In this document: positions 17,886 to 34,824 of the stretch, piece by piece
Layout: each line of letters opens with the position of its first letter
Numbering within the stretch: position 1 is the first letter of the stretch
Notes under the pieces: model-generated
Seen by the model: the letters and a program-made list of their open reading frames with translations, nothing else
The model's database searches: none
What the model was told of the DNA's origin: nothing
Program-made: the position numbers and the translations under genes
From: Tubiluchus corallicola
Lineage: Eukaryota; Priapulida; Priapulimorpha; Priapulimorphida; Tubiluchidae
Reading direction: 5' to 3'
Assembly: GCA_030141605.1 (NCBI GenBank)
Contig: JAQGDQ010001557.1
Coordinates: forward strand, 1 to 34,824
DNA: 34,824 nt

Positions 17886-18037
17886 CTTTCACAATTGCGA
17901 GTTTGCAACTTCACATGCTGACTGTCGCGCTGTAATGCGGCGCATCGCTGCGAGTATACTATAAATGTGCACGCACTGGCAGACAGCAATTGCCAATCAA
18001 CAGCATGCAGCCTGTGAGTATCTGACTGTCTGGTGAG
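17886..18037 (-). promoter_or_regulatory. Immediate upstream region of TTC19
   Basis: A short, relatively CpG-rich stretch (around 17920-17950) between the TTC19 start codon and the MITE. It is the only space left for a core promoter and 5' UTR if transcription starts before the transposon. No canonical TATA box or CRE is seen on the - strand. The promoter role is inferred from position only. Confidence 0.3.
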
Positions 18038-18475
18038 TAGGGGTGAGCATTCTCTACCAGAAAGCGAACTCGAATCGAACCGAATTTGTGACTTTCGAAT
18101 TTGAATCGAACCGAACTTCAGTGTTTCGAATTCGAACCGAATTTGAATTGAGATTGAACGATTTTTGAACTAGTTTTCGAACCACCAGTAAAAATTAGTC
18201 TTACAAAGATCTTGCATATCACTAGATTTTGATCTGTAATAAAACGACTAGTAATTTGCTTAAAGTTGTGTGCAGAAATAACAACTAAATTATGTTAATT
18301 GCATGATGCTTCAATCGTTTTAATGATCAGGAACATATCTGATTGAAGTGCTGAATTATTCGAATCTATAGTTTTGGATTCGAATCGAGTTTGAACTAAA
18401 AAATCGTTCGAATCGAATTCGAGCATTCGAATTCGATTCGAATGTTCGAACTCGAACGTTCGATGCTCACCCCTA
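18038..18475. mobile_element. Non-autonomous hAT-type MITE, 438 bp
   Basis: Bounded by a perfect 13-bp terminal inverted repeat, TAGGGGTGAGCAT, at 18038-18050 and its complement at 18463-18475. Directly flanked by a perfect 8-bp duplication, CTGGTGAG, at 18030-18037 and 18476-18483. An 8-bp target duplication and a TAGGGGTG-type end are characteristic of the hAT superfamily. Both subterminal regions are packed with TTCGAA/GAATCGAAC palindromic repeats of the kind that bind transposase, and the centre is AT-rich. No transposase frame is present. Intact ends and duplication suggest a fairly recent insertion. Confidence 0.92.
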
Positions 18476-18562
18476 CTGGTGAGTGGTGAATAGTGCGCAC
18501 CTATGTATTGACGACCAGATATCACTCTTACAACATTCATTTAGTTTTAAACACATGTTTTA

Positions 18563-19460
18563 CAATAATAGTAATTATTATAATAACTGCTTTATTTCAC
18601 AAACATAAACTTGCTTGCGAAGACTGAGAGTTCTAACCGTTAACACGTTTTTCAATGGTCTCTCCTCAATGATTTTCGAAATTGAGCCATACCTGATGCG
18701 TCAACAGTTTCACTATTAAGTGAATCTCAAGGGCCCACAACACAAGAAGAGAAGAAATGGGCTCTCATATTGGTGCGAGAATACTGTACAAATAATTTAG
18801 AGTTGTGTCGACGTGAATCACGTGGTGGTCTAGAAAAAAATTTATCACAATGTAAAAGTGAATTACCGCTCATGACTTTATAGCAATTAATATGATATAT
18901 AGTATCACAGTATTGTTCAAGAGAAAATACTAGTTCAAGAGTGGTCTGGTTGAATATCAGAGGCCAGACTAATACATCTCGCTTCAGTTTTTTCAAAAGC
19001 TTCCTTTAGAGCAACATACTGCAGTAACCAAATATCGCACATGCACTCATGTATTAGTCTGAACAGACTGAGGTACAATAACTTTTGAAATGGGCGTGAT
19101 GAAATGCAGCATGTTATCATTCCAATGCGTCTATTAGCCCGAGAGATAATATGCTCATTATGAGAGTTCCACTTCAGGTTATTTGAGATTAATATACCCA
19201 AAGCACGAACAGCTGATAACACTTCAATAAGACCATCTTTCAAAGACGTTGTAGAATTTGAACAAATACGAAGTACGCTGCGTTTACTACATTTGAGGGA
19301 CATTGTCCAGTTTTCACACCATCGCTCAATTTCAAACTGGTCAGCTTGTAATATCTCTTGATAGGAGATATTTCTAATTGGACGATAAAGTTCAATACCA
19401 TCAACAAAATAATGATACATGTATATGCCGTACAAGGGCATATTTATGTATGTCAGTTAA
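18563..19460 (-). mobile_element. 5'-truncated non-LTR retrotransposon (CR1/Jockey-like) fragment
   Basis: On the - strand, 19455-18935 reads as the C-terminal half of a reverse transcriptase. The catalytic region reads HYFVDGIELYRPI where active copies have FADD, followed by QFEIERWCENW and ALGILISNNLKWNSH...SRANRRIGMI. A frameshift near 18970 leads to the downstream domain (YKVMSG, CDKFFSRPPRDSRRHN, RTNMRAHFFSSCVVG). A second shift near 18725 gives DASGMAQFRKSLRRDH and a stop at 18652-18654. The 3' end has AATAAA and an ATT-rich tail (18563-18590), typical of CR1/L2-type LINEs. The lost Asp pair, frameshifts and missing 5' half make it inactive. Confidence 0.85.
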
Positions 19461-20157
19461 AGTACAATTAGCAAATTATAGTGCCACTTCAAATACAGGC
19501 CTCTTTTAAGCGTGGTTGATAAAAAGAAAAAATACAGTAATTTATAACAAGTCCAAATGCGTGTATATTACGGTGCTGGTTAAATGAGACGCATTAATTT
19601 GTAGCGAAATTAATTCGGACTTCTTCATTTAGAATCGCGTATAGTTGAAATTTTATGTAAATAGTTAATCAACAATTTCTTAACTTCCACATCTCCACTT
19701 TTGTTTAAAAATATAAGCTGATCGATATCACATATGGATGATGGATGGGAATTCTGAAGCTACATCTTTGGCATGCAGGAACTGTGGATATTGAATGCAG
19801 GAATTGAATACTGTGTTGATGACCGACGTGTTGCCTACAAACGCTTTCATTAAATTTTGCTAGTCAAAAGTAGTTTAGTAAAAAACTGACATTATCACAC
19901 CGCTACATGGTTAGCATAATCTTAGAACAATTCAAATAGTACAGTCCTATGCTCAGTACACTGTACTACAGTACTACTGCCACGTATAACAACACGAAAT
20001 TAGTGAGCTGTTAAACTACGTACGCAGCATTACAACTAAAACTGCGGGAGTAATGCTCACCAGTAAAGTACTAAATCCTGTCGTTTACCATCCGCAACAT
20101 GCTCGTGTCATGCCAAACAAAAATCGCAGGCTGCTTAAAGATTGGAAGTAGTTCGTG
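19461..20157. other. Intergenic, nothing recognised
   Basis: It lies between the LINE fragment and the HCN 3' end. It is AT-rich and without coding frame, repeat structure or RNA gene that I can support. Confidence 0.5.
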
Positions 20158-20163
20158 TTTATT
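20158..20163 (-). terminator. Likely polyadenylation signal of the HCN gene
   Basis: AATAAA on the - strand about 370 bases past the HCN stop codon (20534-20536). Chosen for position only. Confidence 0.35.
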
Positions 20164-20533
20164 TACTTTTTATCTAAAATATTTTTGAGTACAATTATAC
20201 CACAATGCATGAAGAAGTGTCGCTAGTAAACTACACTATAAAATAAAACTTTAACAACATTACAAAGTTCGAGACTTAATAAGTTGATGATATATTTTAC
20301 AGCATATATTGCTTATTTTGATGTTGCACGGTATAGCTAAATTGACTACTGTGAACATTTTGCTTGCTGCCTACTACACTGGTAAACTGCCCAGTTGTAC
20401 ATGCTTGATGCTGATTATTTTATATATTAACCTAAGATTCGCTAATACCGATAATGTACAGTGAGTAATGAACGCTGCGATTTATATATAGGATACCAAA
20501 GATATCTCAGGCCACTTTTCACTTAAACGAAAT

Positions 20534-30433
<9,900 letters not shown>

Positions 30434-30599
30434 TGCAAACAGTTATAATATTTGCCACTCCCTGTTTCCAAAATGGTTTCATTAAATTATGATGGTTCCA
30501 ACGCTCAGCTACTAAAACAGAGTCTGTTTATTGGGTTTCGTGCCGTTTTACTCAGATTTCGTCCGATAGTTAACTGTTTTACACACTGTTCTGAAGACA

Positions 30600-30761
30600 G
30601 TTGAATGTGTTCTATTGAATCTTTTCCAACAGATCAAAATAAAATACGTCACTGATAATGACGTGCATGTAGCGTACATAGTTGAATGCGTTCTTTTGAA
30701 TCTTTTCCAACAGATCAAAATAAAATACGTCACTGACGATGACATGCATTTAGCGTACTGA
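30600..30761. promoter_or_regulatory. Two-copy 81-bp tandem repeat with CRE-like half sites upstream of HCN
   Basis: An 81-base unit beginning GTTGAATG at 30600 is repeated at 30681 with about 90% identity. Each copy holds TACGTCACTGA followed by TGAC(G/A)TGCAT, so each carries a TACGTCA site and an inverted TGAC-type half site. It lies 167-328 bases upstream of the HCN start codon (- strand gene), where a promoter would be expected. The repeat is seen directly. A bZIP-binding role is inference. Confidence 0.5.
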
Positions 30762-31968
30762 CAATCACCATGCATGTATGAATAAAATAATAATATCGTG
30801 TTTACAACGCGGTTTTTGAAAGAAACCGATTACTAAACATTAAGTTTTTAAAAGTTAGTTGCAAGACGAATGACATTGATTCTAAAAATTAACAGATTGG
30901 AGATTCATTTACAAATGTAATTCTATTTCATTTCATTTTACAATTTTTGCTAGAGAGGATGCTATTTTCAAGTGCAAAATCTCAAGTAGTGTTTAAATGA
31001 TTCAACGTATGTTCTAGTTGAAATTGTGTGGTCAAAACGCTAGGGGAATGATCGCAAACTGAGGTAAATTTCCTTGATGTAAAATTTCCAATTCAAATTA
31101 CAATAAAAACACGAAATAGTAGTATTGCTGCATGAACCGAATGAGACTCAATAAATGATGTGTGATACAGTTGTAGCGAATGTATAAATGGTCAAGCGTT
31201 CGATCAAGTGCGAAAAAAACAGCGAAAAGATGTCTATTTTGGCACCCTATACTCGCCTTTCTTAACAAAGTTTATTGGAAATCTATTAGACAGTTTTTGC
31301 GTAATAGGCTTATAGCCATAATAAACAAAAAAGCAACCAAACACACAGACAAAGAAACAAACTGTTATAAAGTATAACTTCCTTAGTAGAGGTAAAAACA
31401 AGTAAAATAATTATCAAACACAGCAATCCTAACCCTAAACACATATTTTACTAAGTATGCCATTTTTCCTGTGCTATTTCTACCGCTCAGTGGTTGGAGC
31501 TTTTATTTAACAACATTCATTATTATACTTCGTACAGAGTGTACTTGCAATTAATCTGGCAAAATGTCAAAATAATCAAATGATACAAGTGTCCTATTTA
31601 TTACTACAGAATAAAACGTCATAATCAATACCTGTACAAAGCCTATTTTCATTTACATAATCAGGCCTATTAATGATAAGAAACAGCGTTATTCAAATAA
31701 CAACCTTCTGAAACAGAAACTGTTGTTTCCAATTAAGAAACAGAATAACAAAATGTGGTTGATCACATTCTGTTGCAAATTCTTTACTGTGTACCTTTTA
31801 TAGAACAATTACGTGCAAATGGCCGAGATTCGTTATCTACACAGTGCGCAAATACTCGGAAGCTTGTAATGATTGTCGATTGAAGGTCAGCATATGATAT
31901 AACAACAAATTTACAGGATTACGTAATTCATCTTGTAAAGAAAAAGTCTTTCCCAGACTTTTTATCTC
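30762..31968. other. Intergenic, nothing recognised
   Basis: It lies between the HCN 5' region and the homeobox 3' end. No coding frame with family resemblance, no RNA gene, no clear repeat. Confidence 0.5.
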
Positions 31969-31974
31969 TTTATT
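31969..31974 (-). terminator. Likely polyadenylation signal of the homeobox gene
   Basis: AATAAA on the - strand about 300 bases past the homeobox stop codon (32276-32278). Position-based choice. Confidence 0.4.
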
Positions 31975-32275
31975 CTATTGTAAAAATAACAAAAAGGGAT
32001 GCGTTTTTAAAAATAAACTGTTATTGTTATCATTATTACGAAATGTCAAGACAAAAACATGCACTATATGAGTCATATACATAAAACATGCTCTTTTCTC
32101 TTATAAATATTTGTATTAGATTATCTTAATTAAGCATATTTACACGCCCACGTCTACGAAAAGCTCATTTGAATTATCATCTTATACACTACTTCTCTAC
32201 GGTTTTCTTACATACATTTATATATTCATTTATATTCCATATAACCAGTAAGTACAACAGAATGACATTGAAAGC

Positions 32276-34278
32276 CTACTGGACATGTGTTGCATTTGTT
32301 GTTGAATAACCATCAGAGTAACCCGGATAAAGCATAGAGCCACCGAAGAAAACGTTTCCGCTAGTGGGAGAAGGTAAGTATAATGGACTTGGTAGCGGAG
32401 AAAATCCGCCGAAGAACAACCCACCAGAGAGGTACGGAGAAGCCAACACTGTCTTTGGCGTCAAGAGAGGACTTAGTGTTGGTGGTAACATTCTTCGCGG
32501 TGAGTCGGCTATCGTGGATTGCGTTATTTGTGGAATTTGTAACGGTGAAGGTACCGCCAGTTCCTCGTGTGATCTGGACATGATGAGATGACCACTTGTT
32601 TTTGTTGCCTGCCTTTCTTGCGAAGCCAGATCCAGTGGTCTGGTGTTGGACTGGTCTTGCGAAGCCACGTCTTTTGTTGTAATTGTAAGTTCTTGGATAG
32701 TGGCCTTACCCATCTCCATTTTGCCAGGCAAAAGTCCGACAGTTGAGAAACTCTTTTTTCGCTGATTTTCGAGTGTTTTAACTTTGTCTTTGCGAAACTT
32801 TGAGGCAGTTCCTTTGTAGATTCCCCTGTTACGCTTGTTAGCAAACCAGGACTTAACCTGTAATAATACCATTTAAAACTAACTTTTTATGTATGTTGGT
32901 TGTTTTACAGATCAATGTACAATACTGTAGAACATGAAAAAATTCATTTGGTGAGCACGTTTACCGTTAAATAGCAAATTACGTTAGACAAGTAGTAAAT
33001 AACGAAATAGGTAGAAGGGGTAAAGCAGAGTAGGGTAGGTAACTTAGCGTATAATAAGATTCGACAAATGGGAGTGCTTAAGTAGGTAGCAGGTAGATAG
33101 GTAGACAGGCAGACCTACTAGGCAAGGAGACAGGTAGGTAGATAGGTCTAATAGGTAAATAGGTAGTGCGCTTAGGAAGGAAAGTAGATGAGATTCCCAC
33201 TAACCTGAGATTCCCTAATATTGGCAGCTGCAGCTAACAGTTCTCTTTCTTTCTTTGTAGGATACGGATGACTTAGATTTTTCTCAAACCATTTATTTAA
33301 TACTCTAGTAGCTAGAGGACACAATGTACGCTTCTGCTTAGTCTCATCTGTCACCGGCTGGCCGTTCTGTTTCTTCAGCAACTGCAAAACTTTGTCAACT
33401 AGATCTTGACGTTCTCTGAAAAAGAAAAAGAACAGAGTAAATAAAAACGTAAAACTCATTTTTCACAAAATGACTAAAGCGTTACAAGTGTTCGCGATAC
33501 AATAGCACATCCGCAGTGCAAAATCATTAAAATGATGGTTACAAAAATGCATTTGCGATACAAACGATATAAGCTCATTTTTATTAATATTATTTTATCC
33601 TATTAAATTTAGTCGCTCGCTAACAATGATAATGACGCAAATAACAGAACAGTCATATCGTATGTATGACAGCAGAAGTTAGACAATGTCGAGGCTGTCA
33701 GTGTTCCATCACACAGAACACAAACACAAGAAGGTTGTTGGTTCATTAATTTAAATTTTAATTACACTCAGTCACAAAAAAATAAAAACCCGCCTTTCTC
33801 TTTCCTCGTTATTCACACACATGCGCGGTAAGCCTAGCTAGCGGGTGGCCTAAAACTAATATTTTGTAACAGTCAGTGTATAGTTAGTGGCTCACCCAGC
33901 AGAAGCTTGCCATTTATAGTAAGCCAGATTCCGGTCTTGCCTCAAACTTAATGCTGTATAAGCCTTGCTGAATGCTCGATTCCGGCTCGTATTAAGAACT
34001 CTGTTGCAAAAATAGTAGTTTACGTAAATTTTCAATACTTGTACTAAAAAAATGAACAACAAATGTATAAAACCTAGTTTACCTGTTGTACAGAAAATTA
34101 ATTTTAACCGCATTTTGTGGTTGAGCCAGTAGATCTTGATATCGCCTTCTCTCTATGTCACACAGTGAACTCGCGTAAAACTCTTGGAGGTGGTGAACTA
34201 CAGGATTGCCATGAGCAGACTGAGCTTTAAACATCATGTCAACTTCCATATCCCGCTGGATAAGCCTTTCATTAAATC
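32276..34278 (-). CDS. Divergent TALE-class homeobox transcription factor (5' end incomplete)
   Basis: Nuclear DNA-binding protein. Exons on the - strand: 34278-34083, 34000-33896, 33415-33205, 32857-32276 (TAG). All have AG/GT borders and the phases join exactly. The homeodomain spans the last two exons: KRTLCPLATRVLNKWF (helix 1), a HPYPTKKERELL loop with the three-residue PYP extension that defines TALE, then ESQ and, after the intron, VKSWFANKRNR (recognition helix; Ala at position 50, N51, R53). NKRxR is reminiscent of PBX, while Ala50 is seen in IRX. Neither assigns it. No PBC, MEIS or IRO domain is recognised in the 100 or so residues upstream (ERLIQRDMEVDMMF, FYASSLCDIERRRYQDLL, DRNLAYYKWQASAG). 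The C-terminal tail is basic, then Pro/Ser/Gly/Tyr-rich with two FFGG motifs. The first seen exon starts in phase 1, so at least one exon lies further 5'. Confidence 0.88.
33010..33170. repeat. Degenerate GTAGATAG/TAGG simple repeat
   Basis: Imperfect GTAGGTAG, GATAGGTAG and ACAGGTAGGTAG units lie in the homeobox intron that splits the homeodomain, about 35 bases past the donor at 33204. No coding content. Confidence 0.7.
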
Positions 34279-34283
34279 CTGCC

Positions 34284-34824
34284 AACAAAAACACGCCAAA
34301 ATTACAAAAACACATGGGCGACATGTAACAGAATACAATAGGATTTTTTCTTACTTGGATTGATAAGAAACACACCGTAAACTGAGTAGTTCCGTTATGG
34401 CCCAAATAAATTAGCAGAAAAGAAAACTGGTGCTTTTAACTAGTTTAAACAAACGCAGAAATCAACAGGAATAGTCTCTGTAATAATACACTAAATTAAG
34501 AAAATTAAATGTGTAAAATTTATCTTTGTGTTTAATTTTATTGAAGTTTGAGATAAAAATTTTAACTTCCCATATGCGGGAGTTAGTGATACATATTGCA
34601 GCACAGCAGGCGCTTTATAGGCACGAAATTTAAGTTTTTACTTGATAACTCAGTATAAGCCTCTTAACGGAGCGATTGCCTGGTAACGTGCCTTTACACG
34701 TTTTTTGTCATAGCTAAATGCAAAATTTCACGCCAAACAGTGTCAATAACACAAATTCATTAAAATATACAAAATATTGACGTACAATTTTTATCCATAA
34801 AATTTATAGTTCCTAATTTAAATA
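34284..34824 (-). other. Upstream part of the homeobox gene, exons unresolved
   Basis: No start codon with convincing context is seen. A possible 27-base microexon (34381-34355, CAG acceptor, GTAAGA donor) has the right phase and would add VYGVFLINP just before FNERLIQ, which reads like protein but is only weakly supported. The rest is AT-rich. Confidence 0.25.

Noticed and set aside
18295-18540. 81-codon minus-strand frame
   Set aside because: It reads across the MITE subterminal repeats and target duplication; not a gene.
34079-34405. Longer reading of the homeobox exon beyond 34278
   Set aside because: The sequence before 34278 is a polypyrimidine tract and GGCAG acceptor, and the extension lacks an ATG and reads as hydrophobic intron translation.

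Overview
This is a eukaryotic, almost certainly animal, genomic window. It is AT-rich and has many small exons with consensus GT/AG borders, long introns, 3' polyadenylation signals and transposon fossils. There are no operons or ribosome binding sites. The gene set is a mitochondrial ATP-Mg/phosphate-type carrier, TTC19, an HCN channel with a GYG filter, and a TALE homeobox gene. The divergence of the homeobox and carrier genes suggests an invertebrate, possibly an early-branching one. I cannot name the species.

Layout. 1-2589 holds no supportable gene. 2590-3086 looks like a promoter, with a perfect CRE and an inverted CCAAT box. It is followed by a candidate first exon (3087-3257) and a 5-kb intron. 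The body of a SCaMC-type SLC25 carrier lies on the + strand (8328-12532). TTC19 converges on it from the - strand (15237-17885, three exons, 361 codons). A 438-bp hAT-type MITE with a perfect 8-bp target duplication sits 152 bp upstream of the TTC19 start codon. A 5'-truncated, frameshifted CR1/Jockey-like LINE fragment follows.

The largest gene is a complete HCN-type channel on the - strand (20534-30433, ten coding exons, 691 codons). Its last intron carries long GA and ACT microsatellites. Its 3.8-kb third intron carries a 1,014-bp element with inverted ends and TTAA flanks, a 275-bp-spaced direct repeat and a 13-bp-arm palindrome. About 170 bp upstream of the HCN start codon is an 81-bp unit repeated twice with CRE-like half sites. 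The window ends inside a divergent TALE homeobox gene (- strand, 32276-34278 seen, 5' end not resolved).

How the genes relate. The carrier and TTC19 are both mitochondrial (inner-membrane nucleotide/phosphate exchange; complex III maturation), but they are convergent and need not be co-regulated. HCN and the homeobox gene are tandem on the - strand with separate 3' ends. I found no convincing undescribed multi-gene system. The items most worth follow-up are the carrier that appears to lack EF-hands and has a duplicated-looking cassette exon, the altered cAMP pocket and S4 of the HCN channel, the homeobox gene with an unassigned N-terminal region, and the two transposon-like insertions.
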